In this document: positions 10,045-20,665 of the stretch, in pieces
Position numbering within the stretch: position 1 is the first letter of the stretch
Layout: the number at the start of each line of letters is the position of its first letter
Source of the DNA: Maniola hyperantus
Taxonomy: Eukaryota > Arthropoda > Insecta > Lepidoptera > Nymphalidae
DNA length: 64,000 nt
NCBI RefSeq assembly: GCF_902806685.2
Contig: NC_048539.1
Span: 3,546,501-3,610,500 of the forward strand
Direction: 5' to 3'
Made by a program: the position numbers and the translations under genes
Notes under the pieces: generated by a model
The model's input: the letters and a program-made list of their open reading frames with translations, nothing else
What the model was told of the DNA's origin: nothing
The model's database searches: none

Positions 10045-10215
10045 AACATCAAGCCGACTAGTTTCGAACCCATCCGGGGTCTCAACCGTGACGCGTGCGC
10101 GAACTGACTCCCTTGAAAAAGGATGGGATGGGTTCGAAACTAGTCGGGCTAACGTCGACTAAATCCGTGAGTATAGCCGGTGACAGATATTGTATATAAT
10201 GGAAATCACTCACGA
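10045..10215 (+). mobile_element. Penelope-like terminal repeat remnant, inverted pair, hammerhead-like core (decayed)
   Basis: GATGGGTTCGAAACTAGTCG at 10127-10146 is repeated in inverse as CGACTAGTTTCGAACCCATC at 10055-10074. The plus copy continues GGCTAACGTCGACTAAAT and GTGAGTATAGCCGG. It shares this whole run with 44773-44875. The GAAAC...GTC part of a hammerhead is kept, but the CUGANGA part reads TTGAAAA. The assignment to Penelope-like elements is inference. Confidence 0.4.
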
Positions 10216-10498
10216 TAGTTTAAACGCTAATACATACATCAAACAAGATAAAAATAAATAGAAATCAAAATGAAATCCAATGTTTGCTATGTAACTTCGC
10301 ACATATACACACGACTGGAATAGAACAAAACATTCAATACGTGCTTTGAATGCACTCATGCATTTATTTAGGAATCTGAATCCAGGAAAACAATAGAAAG
10401 ATGTGTTTGTGATAAGTGAAAGGAGAACGTTCAACATTTTGAATGCAACAAAACAAAAATACAGCTATTTCAGTTCAGTGTAGTCGAAAATAATGTAA

Positions 10499-10686
10499 AC
10501 TAGCTGCCCTGACGAACTTCGTTCCGCCTAACAGTCAATTCAAATTTTTTAAAATTTTCTCTACGTAAGAAGCATCCTCGTACTTCAAGGAATATTGTAA
10601 TAAACAAATTAGCGAAATCGGTTCAGCGGTTCTCGAGATTTGCGATGAGCAACACATTTAGTGATTCATTTTTATATTATAGATAA
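10499..10686 (-). mobile_element. Helitron-like element, GAACTTCGTTCCGCC family
   Basis: The left end TAGCTGCCCTGACGAACTTC matches that at 16084 (TAGCTAGCCCGGCGAACTTC). The body has TAGCGAAATCGGTTCAGCGG and GATTTGCGATGAGCAACACA, closing with TTTTTATATTATAG. Confidence 0.6.
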
Positions 10687-10744
10687 AGGATATTGGTACT
10701 GATTCTAAGCACACCTACATTTTAGAGTATTCGATTTCCTCTTC

Positions 10745-10818
10745 TCAATGTGACTGCGAATATTCATGGGCGGCAGCATCACTTAACACCAGGTGACCCG
10801 CTTGCTCGTTGGTTTTTA
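10745..10818 (+). mobile_element. Retroelement 3' fragment (CATGGGCGGC type)
   Basis: TTCATGGGCGGCAGCATCAC followed by ACCAGGTGACCCGC matches 45865-45960. It resembles the 3' end of a lepidopteran LINE or SINE. Nothing else is recognised from 10819 to 11420. Confidence 0.45.
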
Positions 10819-11424
10819 AATGGCTAGCATTTTTATTTAAAAACATAATAATTATATCGGTTGATAATAATGAATTTTGAGTCTCCACACGAGTGCCAAC
10901 AATAACAAATTACTGTACGAAATTTTAACTCAATTCGATGGATGCGTGAATGCATAGGTAACTAACCGACAAACATTAATATTGATGTAGTAAAATTTAC
11001 TGTTATATATTTCGTTACATGGACATTACAATATTTTTCTTCAAATCATAGAGTTAACCTCGTTTCATAACTGGGCACATAAAATTGACTTTTCTTAAAG
11101 ATATTTACGAAGATCGTAAAGGTTCAAAGGTTTATACGCGACCCCGAAATATTGGCTATGATCCCAATATCCGATAGAGTTTCCAGAAAACTTGTATTGT
11201 TTTGGTTTTATGGCAGTTTTTATTGTTTTATTTTGTTATAATAGCTTTGTACCTACTGGATAATTATAATGTTTGGTGATCTTTTGGCACAAATTGGTGG
11301 TGTAAAAGTAAACGACTTGGTCATTTTCTTTTACTATTCAGTATTCTCACATTCTTTTCCCAACGGCATTGCTGGTACGGTTAAGTAAATATGTACTTGA
11401 AACTTCAAATAATTTTATACTAGA

Positions 11425-11651
11425 CTAGCTTAAGCCTACGACTTCATCCACGTGGACTACACAAATTGCAAACCCCTATTTTACTCCCTTAGGGGTTCAA
11501 TTTTTAAAAATCCTCTCTTAGCGGATGCTTAGGTCATAATGCATGCTGAATTTCAGCCCGATCCGTCCAGTATTTTAAGCTGTGCGTTGATAGATCAGTC
11601 AGTCAGTCAGTCAGTCAGTCAGTCACCTTTTCCTTGTATATATTTAGATTT
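11425..11651 (-). mobile_element. Helitron-like element, GACT-microsatellite family
   Basis: It starts CTAGCTTAAGCCTACGACTT, has GCCCGATCCGTCCAGTATTT and GCTGTGCGTTGATAGATCAG, then (GTCA)n and TATATATTTAGATT. It is the complement of the layout seen at 58360-59290. Confidence 0.7.
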
Positions 11652-12215
11652 TCTATATTTCAGGCTTGCTCCCACATTGGTTAACCTAATAAGATAAAAT
11701 CAGATTAACAAGATCAAAACACGTGCGCAAAATAGCTTTTATTAGCGGCAACCTTTTGTTTGTAACACAAAACCGATGTCAGACGTTTGATAAATTGATC
11801 CGTTTCATAATCCTGCGAGGAGGCGGGCCTAAGGCTGTTTACATCATATTTTACCCCGCAAATTGATGATAGGCTATTCCATCTTCACCTCGTAAACGTA
11901 CGAGTATATTGTATTATTGTGTTCTTTTTAAACCCATTTTCATGGACACTTATTTCGGCACAAGTGCTAGAAGTATTATATTATTATGTTCTCTACTATT
12001 CCCTCTCTCTGCATCATATTCCTCATTGCTCATGATCTTGAGCCCTTTTCAGTAATCATATAATTAATGGTAAGTTTTCTTGGGATAATAATGCTGTTAG
12101 CTCCCAGATCCTAACGCATGCGACTCGACCACACTCGACTAAAGGTCATAGCTCATTAAGCGCCACCCGGCACCCGACCTGCACCGTATCGACTGACGAG
12201 GTTAGTAGGTATCAG

Positions 12216-12427
12216 TACCCTTATTATAAATGCGAAAGTGTGTTTGTTTGTTGGTTTGTCATTCAATCACGACACAACGGAGCAACGGATTGACGTGATT
12301 TTTGCATGGTTACAGTTTAAGGCCTGGAGAGTGACATAGGCTACTTTTTATCCCGGAAAATCAAAGAGTTCCCTCGAGATTTTTAAAAACCTAAATCCAC
12401 GCGTATGAAGTTGCGGGCATCAGGTAG
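12216..12427 (+). mobile_element. Helitron-like element
   Basis: CCCTTATTATAAATGCGAAA at the left is followed by GTTTGTTTGTTGGTTTGTCA, ATTGACGTGATTTTTGCATG, the GGAGAGTGACATAGGC block, and AAGTTGCGGGCATCAGGTAG at the right. The terminal CTAG has decayed to GTAG. Confidence 0.7.
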
Positions 12428-12442
12428 TTCCTTATATGGACA

Positions 12443-12682
12443 CTAGCTGATGCCCGCGACTTCATACGCGTGAATTTAGGTTTCAAAAATCCTGTGGGAA
12501 CTCTTTGGTTTCCCAGGATAAAAAGTAGCCTATGTCACTCTCCAGGTCTTTAAATATATCCACGCAAAAAATGACGACGATTCGTTGTACCGTTACGACG
12601 TGATTGAAGGACAAATCAACAAACCGACAAACCAATAGACCAAAAAACAAACACACTTTTACATTTATAATATAGGTACTGA
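12443..12682 (-). mobile_element. Helitron-like element
   Basis: From CTAGCTGATGCCCGCGACTT to TTTACATTTATAATATAGGT. It lies 15 bp from the end of the plus-strand copy just before it, so the two CTAG ends nearly face each other. Confidence 0.75.
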
Positions 12683-12852
12683 TTAAGGTTTTTAAAAATC
12701 CTGTAGGAACTCTTTGATTTTAAGAAATAAAAAGTAGCCTATGTCTCCTATACCCATGCACAAAATCACGTCGGTCCGTAGCTCCGTTGCGACGTGACTA
12801 AAGGACAATGCAACAAACAAACACACTTTCGCATTTATACTATGAGTGATTA
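12683..12852 (-). mobile_element. Helitron-like element lacking its CTAG end
   Basis: It begins inside the family body (AAGGTTTTTAAAAATCCTG) directly after the preceding copy's left end, and runs to TTCGCATTTATACTATGAGT. The junction suggests either insertion of one copy at the end of another or a tandem read-through unit. Confidence 0.65.
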
Positions 12853-13147
12853 GTATTTTATCAACCTGCGATAAGAGTTGGAGCACAAATTGATCGTTTG
12901 TATCACTTCTATGCACCCAATTATTTACCTGGAATAGATTAACATCGACAACAATGGTTAACAAGATCACAACACGACGATAGTATAGCTTTGTTAACTC
13001 TAACCTTTTGTTCGCAACACAATGCCGGTGTGTCAGGGGGTGATAAATCGACCCATTTCATAATCCTGCAAGCCACGGCGACCTTATGCTGCTACAGCAA
13101 AATTTACTTAGCAATATGAAGGTCACACTGATATTACTTATTAATTA

Positions 13148-13262
13148 CTAGCTGATGCCCGCGTCTTCATCCGTGTGGAATTTATGGATTTGGGTTTTTA
13201 TAAATCCCGTGGGAACTCTTTGATTTTCCGGGCTTAAAAGTAGCCTATGTCATTCTCTCAGG
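13148..13262 (-). mobile_element. Helitron-like fragment
   Basis: CTAGCTGATGCCCGCGTCTT through AGTAGCCTATGTCATTCTCT, truncated before the microsatellite side. It joins the repeated segment also found inverted at 9118-9203. Confidence 0.65.
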
Positions 13263-13343
13263 TATAAACATTCTCGTATTTGTCCAATATAATACGTATG
13301 ACTTCGATCATGACTAATGGTGTAGCATAGTTAAAATGTCTTA

Positions 13344-13489
13344 CCCTCTAACAAATAAACCTGGAATAGCGGTGGAATAGTTATACTCTGTTTTGTCTTT
13401 TTCCTTCAAATGTCAAATTACTGATGACAGAGAAAGACAAAACAGAGTATAACTATTCCACCGCTATTCCAGGTTTATTTGTTAGAGGG
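13344..13489. mobile_element. Small MITE, about 57-bp perfect inverted repeats, TTA duplication
   Basis: It begins CCCTCTAACAAATAAACCTG and ends with its exact complement. The arms match through ATAGTTATACTCTGTTTTGT and leave a loop of about 30 bp. TTA lies on both sides (13341-13343, 13490-13492). Arms without visible differences suggest a young copy. Confidence 0.8.
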
Positions 13490-13571
13490 TTAGTATTTAA
13501 TGTAGGGCTTACTTTAGGTACATAATCTACTCAAAGTATAGTTTATTAAAATGATCGAATTATTAAATTAA

Positions 13572-13792
13572 CTAGCTGATGCCCGCGACTTCGTACGCGT
13601 GGATTTAGGTTTTTAATATCCCGTAGGAACTTTTTGATTTTCCGGGATATAAAGTAGCCTGTGTCACTCTCCAGGTCTTACACTATACCCAAGCAAAAAA
13701 ATCACGTCATCCGTTGCACCTTTGCGACGTAATTGAAGGGCAAACCAATAAACCAACAAACAAACACACTTTCGCATTTATAATATGAGTAG
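13572..13792 (-). mobile_element. Helitron-like element
   Basis: CTAGCTGATGCCCGCGACTT at the left, the CACTCTCCAGGTCTTACACT block in the body, and CTTTCGCATTTATAATATGA at the right. The 3' hairpin reads CGCGACTTCGTACGCG. Confidence 0.75.
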
Positions 13793-13814
13793 TGACACAT
13801 CTCTCTCATTCTTC

Positions 13815-13950
13815 TTTCTTCTCTTTAGGTCTTTAAGACCGGCCTCCCGCACAGCGGCTGCGCTAGCCCGCACCGGATTAGCACACGGGGGCTGTGCGGG
13901 TGTGCGAGGTGTTGCCACCCCAATTGCCATCTCGATATGTCGCGTACTAT
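13815..13950. mobile_element. GC-rich MITE relative of 9477-9632
   Basis: GCGGCTGCGCTAGCCCGCAC and ATTGCCATCTCGATATGTCG, ending GTCGCGTACTATAG, match the other copy's interior and right end. The left arm is not clear, so the copy is truncated. Confidence 0.5.
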
Positions 13951-14227
13951 AGTTCTTCTTACCTCCCGTTCTTATTAAAAACTGAGTTTTAAAGGTTTTA
14001 TTAACCTGAGTACAAAATCCGGGCAGTGATAATTCCACGACATATTTTCCTCGCTATTTACATACAATTAAGCGCTTTTGTGTGGTGCTGTGTGTTTATA
14101 ATGAATGTGCATATTTTCATGCTAAGTATGTGTGATTTAGTGCGTGCCTGCGGCTTTGTTCGTGTGGTTATGCCTAACACGAATAATAATAAGCATAACG
14201 AAATCTATGTGAGCATTAAACTGTTAA

Positions 14228-14375
14228 AACTGGATCTGGATGAAATTTGGCATGCAGGTAGCTATTATTACGACCTAGATCTCCGCTGATTTGTGAAAAT
14301 TCTAAGCCTAAGGGGGTAAAATTGGGATTTGAAATTTGTGTAGTCCAAACGGATGAAGTCGCGAGCATAAGCTAG
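14228..14375 (+). mobile_element. Helitron-like fragment, GACT family
   Basis: The left end is missing. TTTGGCATGCAGGTAGCTAT and GGGGGTAAAATTGGGATTTG lead to GTCGCGAGCATAAGCTAG. From 14376 to 16080 I see no supported gene or repeat apart from a SINE-tail scrap at about 15160 (GTTAGCCCTTGACTGC). Confidence 0.65.
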
Positions 14376-16082
14376 TATGTATAAAATATTGTTTTTGCAT
14401 TCACCTTTTAAGTTTACCAACCCGCAGCCAGCATCAATAATTATTGTCATCGAGAATCGAGATGGGAATGGGTAGATCAATAAATTCTATTTCCGGTTCA
14501 GTTCGTCAGACGAAATTTAATAAAAGTCTGCCATTAAAACTTACAAGGGCATAATTAATTAACGTTCCTTTAGTGATAATAGTGTTACTTCCCATACAAC
14601 GATTTGCCCGTAATGACCGTATTCCCATGATAATAAGTATACTATCAATAAAAAAAAATCGCCAAAAAATCAAGAATAATTTAATATTTTACTGGAGCTT
14701 TATATTATTTCAGTCATAAAGTTCTTTCAGACCCGCCATCCATACAACAGCTGCACAAAATAGTAAGTCGTTGAGCACAAAATTGTATGAAAACGCATAA
14801 TGCACTTGCCACAATTTCGCACTTGAACGGCTGCAGGGAACGTGTGATCAATAACACTGCCTTTGAGCACTGCCTTTTGGCACAATTCACGACAGTTAGG
14901 GAACTTCTAAGAATAAAGAAAACGTCGGGGCTTCGACTTCACTGGCAGGTGTTTGATGCAGGCTGCTTTAAAGTAGCCCTATTTTTCTTTGATTTTACGT
15001 CACCATAGCCTAATATTATATTTGATATATCGTCGATTCAGGATCAAACCGAGAGTTCCTCACTCTAGCTCACTCTGCTTTTGGTCCAGACTGCAGTATT
15101 TATCCTAAATAAGACCCACAGGACATAGCTTCAGCGAGCTGCGTGTTTTTCATTACAGGTTAGCCCTTGACTGCGATCGCATCTGACTTCTTTTTTATAA
15201 ATATAATAATCATTCAATTATTATCTATAGATGCTTTAAGAAGCCTTTATAGTTAAAGCCGCAACTGACGTCAGAATTATTTTGAACGAAGACAACCCTT
15301 CGAATCTTTTCATTATCAAACTCTACAAAAGCGCCCCTTTTTGTTAAGGGCCATCAAGACGTCACCATGTCCATTAGGCTTAGTTCCGGAAACCCTTTGA
15401 AAGTTAGTGTCAATTGTCAGTGACATGAAGCTTAAATTCGACCCTATGAACCGATCGAACTTGACAAAGGTTACACGAAATTTAAACTATGTTTGAACGC
15501 GAATGTTTCTTTAAGTAGATATGACGCTTTTAGCGAAAAGGTCTGTTTAGCTTTTTTAGGTAGCATTCAATAGAATTCTACCTAATTAATCTTAATACAA
15601 TAGTATTGAAACTGAAATCATACAACAGTCAACTATTAAAAGCTATTGCTTCACTATGTGTATAAATTTATCCAAAACAACCCAGCTAAATGCGAATCCA
15701 TGCAGACAAGTGTGATTTCACTCTTAAGGTGGAGCTCATTATAAACTTTGTATATACATATAACATAATATAAATTAGTGATTCATTAAAAGCCAGACCT
15801 TATGGGTACGAGTACATTCGTGTTCTAATCAAGGTATATCTAAGGAAGCTTTACTTTACAAAACGAATACAGAATGGGAGTTCTTTAGAGTGGAGTAACA
15901 AGGTCGAGTGGGATGGCACAAAGCTTTCGCTTACACATTCCATTGAAAAAGTCTTGTAAGCTGAAAATTGGAAATAAAATGCGGATAAAAGTATAAAAAA
16001 TTATTTCCTACTAGCATTTTCCTGGCATGCGTTACATCTAGTAATAATACCTTATTTATTTGAGTATAACTTTTTTAATACT

Positions 16083-16205
16083 AGCTAGCCCGGCGAACTT
16101 CGTACCGCCTAACAGTCGCCATCTTCGTACTTACCAAGAATTAGCGAAATCGGTTCAGCTGTTCTCCAGATTTGCGATCAGCAACACATTCATTTTTATA
16201 TATAG
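16083..16205 (-). mobile_element. Helitron-like element, GAACTTCGTTCCGCC family
   Basis: CTAGCTAGCCCGGCGAACTT to CATTCATTTTTATATATAG, internally shortened against 10499-10686. Its end abuts the next, oppositely oriented Helitron-like copy. Confidence 0.6.
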
Positions 16206-16436
16206 AAAAAAAGAATATATAAAATGAAAAGGACGTGACTGACCTGACTGACGGATCTATCAACAAACAGCTCAAACTACTAGACGGATCGGGCTGAAAT
16301 TTATCATGCAGATAGATATTATGACGCAGATATCCACTTAGAAAGGATTCCAGAAAATTTAAACCCTAAAGGGGGTGAAATAGGGGGTTGAAATTTGTGT
16401 AGTCCACGCGGATGAAGTCCCGAGAATAAGCTGGTA
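16206..16436 (+). mobile_element. Helitron-like element, GACT family
   Basis: ATATATAAAATGAAAAGGAC, (TGAC)n, ACTAGACGGATCGGGCTGAA and GGATGAAGTCCCGAGAATAA, with the end CTAG altered to CTGG. The remaining bases to 16743 hold nothing recognised and form the left flank of the Gypsy insertion. Confidence 0.65.
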
Positions 16437-16747
16437 ACTTATAATCTAATTGAACAGATTACAATACGGTTAGGTCATACGTCTTTTGCGGTTCCTGGTC
16501 ATGACATGCGAAACGATTAGTATTAGTACACGAGCGTATGTGGTACCTATTAGGTTTAATACATCGATGGTTTACCTATGTATTATTTTTCACTTATGGA
16601 TTCATACAGAAGACAAAAAAATATTCAGAGAAAAACATGGAGAGAGCTGATGATTGAGGATTTCGGAGACGAGTGAAGAGCACGCTTAAGGTATTGAAGA
16701 TAGGTGGGAGGTGCTTGAGCAAATGTCATTCGAAACCTCATCCAATT

Positions 16748-18228
16748 TGTGACGTTGTAAATTTTGAACTACTAATTAGCGTTTCGCTTTTAATAAAAAT
16801 TTATTTTGTTCAAAGTATGTTGGTGCCACCTAGCATCAAGGTGCAGAACTACGCGTGGGTCGATGTTCAGAGTTCATTCGAGCCACAATAGATGGCGTTT
16901 GCTTCGTTGTCAATTGTCGTAAAAATAAAACAAAATAATTAAATAAAACCATAATATCATTTGTTTATTGTTAAGTCATTAACAAAACGGTTCTTATAAT
17001 ATATCCTTAGGTTCCGCAAATATTCAAAAATGAATTGGCTTCATGATCAAACTAACTGAGAGCGGCGACACTCGGGTTGCGTCTGGCAACACCGATAGGT
17101 GAGATTTAGAATTTTCCTGGAGTCAACATGTGAAGACGAATTTTTTTTCGTTCCAGGAAAATCTCATTCTTTTTCGCCCATGGCTTCGCCTGGAAAAATA
17201 CAATAGTCATAAATTTTAGTCATCCTAACGTATTTTCAATGTTTCATCAGTTATGGTGAGTGAAAAATCAAGTAATGTGGATTCGACAAAATGGCGGTTT
17301 GGTTAGAGAAAATCCTAATCTCATGATTTCTTTCAGTTCCAGTTATTTTAACTTCCCAAATAAATGAGGATAATGGGTTGTGGGTGGACTTCTGAAAACC
17401 ATTGGTGGCCAGGAGTTCAATAGGTGAGTTGTGTTTGATCGGGAAAATTCCACGTGTCGAAATTTTCACACAGCACAAATTATAATCTTGTTTTTCTTTG
17501 TTACAGGGTTTTACGTTTACGTTTTACGTTTAGCTTCAGTTTTCCGTTTTAGTTTTCCGTTTGCGTTTTCGGTTTTCGTATTTATTTCTTTTGCACATTC
17601 ACGTTGACAACTTAATTGCTATGGATAAGACTTGGTGAAAATCTTTGTAATGAAACATTTCGGTTGTGAAGAATCAAATAAATTGAGTTTTGGATCTTGG
17701 CCGATGCCGTCCAGCTACCTTGCAGTCTTCGCACCTACAAGTAAGCAAATGTTTGTATCCTGCAACAGTTTAGTGAACCTTCTTAGTGTATGTGTACAGT
17801 AAGAACCCTGTCTTTACTACTGAGCTTTTATTTTGAAACAATTTTATGAATTTTACTGTGTCATTGTCTATTCCATGCCAATGGCATCTTAAATTTAAAA
17901 CATAGATTTTATGTACTATCTACCTAAGGCATTCTAATGTATCTAAATTAAGTCTTGGCATTAAGCTAGAATAACTAAGCATTATTAGCCATCCTTATGT
18001 ATTAAGCGACCCCGGTAAAAGTTACATTAAAAACAATTTTGCCTAACATCTAGCAAATTTCATTTATAACACCTCATATACATTACAAGGGAGTCGACGG
18101 CTAGCTTCTATTCTTTACTAGGTAGATAGATCAAGTAAGTAAATTATTTTTTTCCTCTAATCTTTGTAAGGTGGTAGATTATTCCGTATCCGGGTATATT
18201 TCTATTCCGCCAATTTACCACCCTTACA
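16748..18228 (+). repeat. 5' LTR of the Gypsy element
   Basis: It begins TGTGACGTTG and ends CCCTTACA, and repeats at 24676-26156 with a constant offset of 7,928 bp, so no indels separate the copies. It is long for an insect Gypsy LTR. It contains AATAAA signals (for example about 17679) and a T-rich stretch at 17507-17575 built from GTTTTACGTTT/GTTTTCCGTTT-like units. Strong splice-like signals also occur: donor AG|GTGAGT at 17423-17429 and acceptor TTCTTTGTTACAG ending 17506. Confidence 0.95.
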
Positions 18229-18230
18229 AA

Positions 18231-18243
18231 TGGCGCCCGAACG
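18231..18243 (+). promoter_or_regulatory. Primer-binding site (tRNA-Lys type)
   Basis: TGGCGCCCGAACG starts two bases after the LTR ends. The first twelve bases are complementary to the 3' end of tRNA-Lys including CCA, as used by several retroviruses and insect Gypsy elements. It would prime minus-strand cDNA synthesis. Confidence 0.85.
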
Positions 18244-19396
18244 TTTTTTTATATAGTTATTTCAGTATATTTTGAGAAATTTTGTGAATTTTATGAAATG
18301 TACTCCGCTGATTGTACAATTTTCTAAGTAGTGACACATTGCAAAGAGCACTAAGCTGTTTTTTATGGTTAACTAACTAAATAATAACTAATAGTTAGAA
18401 ATTTTGTTTGATAGTTTAAGTAATTTTCTGAGTATAGTCCAACATTGGTTTTTTTTTCTTATTTAATTAACACATTATAAATGGTGCTTATGCCGTTCAA
18501 TTATGTTATTTGACTTACCTTGGAGGTGTATAAGTGAATGTTTGCCTTCAGTTAGTAATAAACATTGCTTAACTGAGTTGTTGTTGGGTATTGCTTTCAA
18601 TAGTAAGTACATCTTATGTTTGAAAATTCCGGTAACTTAGTATAATTAAAGTTTTGAAACGCTATGTCCTGTTAACTAGTTACACACATACATTTATAAA
18701 TACTAAGAGTTACAACTTGTGAAACTAAATATATAAACTATATTCAGAGATTACATTAAGTTCAAGTATGAAGTTATGAACAATTTTTTTTTCAGTGACT
18801 TGATACTTCATTATTTTGTTGAAATTTTGTTTAGAGCTGTGTTAAGGTTATGATAAAAGCTACTTCACACACAAAACATGTTAAGTTTAAGTGAATGCTG
18901 GTAGTTTAAAGTGACATTTAGAAACAGATTTTGTTGTATTTTAGGTTATGTGTTAAAAGTGTAAAGTAACAGCCATCAAACCATTGCACAATCTCTTTGT
19001 TTTTTTTGAAAGATAATATGCTAGTCAGAGTTCATTGCAACTTTGTTGCCTGTTTACTTTTGTAATTGTAAAGGTTGTAACACACTGTGTACTCATAAAG
19101 GTGATACTGCACCTTACAATCATTTATTCAATTTTGGGAAGTTTATTTTGTTATATTTTGTTTACTATAGTAATAATATGTGCTTGTATTATTAACAATA
19201 TTTTGGAATAGGAACATAATTGATAAAATAGGTTAGGATAGACTTAAGAATATTGTTTTTGTTGTGCATTTTGCTTGTGTATATTTAATAGTTTAAATAA
19301 CTTCTTTTGTGTTTGTGTTTAACCAATTTGTATAAGGCTAAACATAGACAGTTACACAAGCTCGATATTTTGTTAAATGTGTTTTGACTTAACACA
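18244..19396 (+). other. Long untranslated leader of the Gypsy element
   Basis: About 1.15 kb of AT-rich DNA separates the primer site from gag. It has many short upstream ATGs and a good acceptor-like TTTTTTTTCAG ending at 18795. No ORF of note. Packaging or translation-control signals would be expected here but none can be named from sequence alone. Confidence 0.6.
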
Positions 19397-20665
19397 ATGG
19401 AACAGACTTTTGCCCAGTTTCATTCACTTTTGAAGGACGAATTGTGTTATGAGGTATCCATTCGTTCCGAAACTCCAGCACCTACAGTGCTAGGTTTAAA
19501 GAAACAGTTAAAACAATTAATTCAGGAAATTCCTTCTGAATCAATTTTAGAGACGGATTTCACTTCTGAAAGTGAGTTAGGGGTTATTACTAAAAAACTT
19601 CAAGACTTAGAAGATTTATTAAAAAAGTGTTCTGACACTAAAGATAGACATGCCCTCTGTAGGTCTAAAGCTTTAGCTTCACATTTGTACTTTAGAATTT
19701 TAAGAATACAGTGTTCCGAACTCAGCTTAATAAGTAGGAAGAGTGAATTACATACAAAGTTGCAGAGTTTGATTTCCAGATTAGATGCTGACAATGAGTC
19801 GTCTCACGACGAATCACTGGATTCCGAGAGTACCGCCGTTGACTGCACTGGTGATAAAAATGTTGCCAAGTGGAAGTTAAATTTCAACGGACAGGGTGAT
19901 CCGCGCAGTTTCATCGAACGCGTTGAGGAATATAAAAGATCTTATGGCGTTTCAGATGGAAAATTATTTGTTTCTGCATTTCATCTTTTTACAGGCCGAG
20001 CATTGTTATGGTACAGAGGCAACAAATGTCAAGTTTCGTCTTGGTCAGAATTGAAAACTTTATTTTTAGAGGAATTTGATGCAGTAGATTATGACTACAG
20101 GTTGCTAGGTGAAATTCGAGCAAGAACACAAGGCTCTGAAGAACCTGTGTCTATCTATTTCGCTATAATGTTTTGCATGTTTTCAAGGTTGTCAACACCA
20201 CTTTCCGAAGAACAAAAGTTACAAATTTTATTACATAATATTCGCCCTTTTTACTCAGAACAATTAGCTCTTGTTGACATTAAGTCTGTCGCAATGTTGA
20301 AGGAAAAGTGTCGCAAACTAGAGGCTGCGAGGCAGCGTTCCGCCTTATTTTCTGAGCCTACTAACAGTAAGGCAACTTTAAGTTCAGAGTTTGCTTACAA
20401 ACAAGTGACAAAACAGATAAACACACTTTCAGTCACACCTGCACCTAAGGTTGATACAAGTAAAGGCACTGATTATACGAAAACAAATAAACAACTATGT
20501 TACAAGTGCGGCAAGGGTAACCATTCCTTTAAATTTTGCAGGACAGTTCCGAAATTTATTAGATGTTTTTCGTGTGGACGTCAGAACTTTACAGTAAAGA
20601 CATGTCCAAGTTGTAGTAAAAAGGCGATTAGTAAACCCGCTCCGGACAAAAATTCAAAAAACTAA
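19397..20665 (+). CDS. gag: Gag of Gypsy element, 422 aa
   Basis: Structural capsid/nucleocapsid polyprotein that packages the element's RNA into cytoplasmic particles. The ATG sits in a usable context (ACACAATGG). The central part (about residues 160-260: FNGQGDPRSFIERVEEY, then FTGRALLWYR) is a Ty3/Gypsy capsid domain. The C-terminus carries one CCHC zinc knuckle (C-X2-C-X4-H-X4-C from Cys368) and a second knuckle-like motif from Cys390 in which the His is replaced by Phe (CFSCGRQNFTVKTC). A Lys-rich tail follows. The stop at 20663-20665 lies directly after a slippery heptamer that shifts ribosomes into pol. The frame is uninterrupted. No separate matrix domain is recognisable. Confidence 0.93.
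   Translation: MEQTFAQFHSLLKDELCYEVSIRSETPAPTVLGLKKQLKQLIQEIPSESILETDFTSESELGVITKKLQDLEDLLKKCSDTKDRHALCRSKALASHLYFRILRIQCSELSLISRKSELHTKLQSLISRLDADNESSHDESLDSESTAVDCTGDKNVAKWKLNFNGQGDPRSFIERVEEYKRSYGVSDGKLFVSAFHLFTGRALLWYRGNKCQVSSWSELKTLFLEEFDAVDYDYRLLGEIRARTQGSEEPVSIYFAIMFCMFSRLSTPLSEEQKLQILLHNIRPFYSEQLALVDIKSVAMLKEKCRKLEAARQRSALFSEPTNSKATLSSEFAYKQVTKQINTLSVTPAPKVDTSKGTDYTKTNKQLCYKCGKGNHSFKFCRTVPKFIRCFSCGRQNFTVKTCPSCSKKAISKPAPDKNSKN
20656..20662 (+). promoter_or_regulatory. -1 ribosomal frameshift site A-AAA-AAC
   Basis: In the gag frame the last codons are TCA AAA AAC followed at once by TAA. The heptamer A AAA AAC is a classical X-XXY-YYZ slip site, and the -1 frame is the pol frame. The pol frame is open only from 20635, so the overlap is 31 nt and contains this site. 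Downstream, bases 20675-20680 and 20687-20693 can pair (ACTGTG with CACAAGT, one bulged A, six-base loop) as a modest stimulatory hairpin. Confidence 0.8.

Larger units (their letters stand above)
11684..13090. repeat. Pair of diverged direct repeats (11684-11832 and 12958-13090)
   Basis: Both carry TTAACAAGATCA, AACCTTTTGTT, AACACAA..CCG and TTTCATAATCCTGC in the same order, at about 70% identity by eye. They flank a cluster of three Helitron-like copies. They could be a local duplication or two copies of an unknown repeat. The rest of 11833-12215 shows no other feature. Confidence 0.4.

Noticed and set aside
17251..17478. 75-codon minus-strand ORF, repeated at 25179-25406
   Set aside because: It is the same LTR sequence twice. 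There is no domain, and both copies are identical only because the LTRs are.
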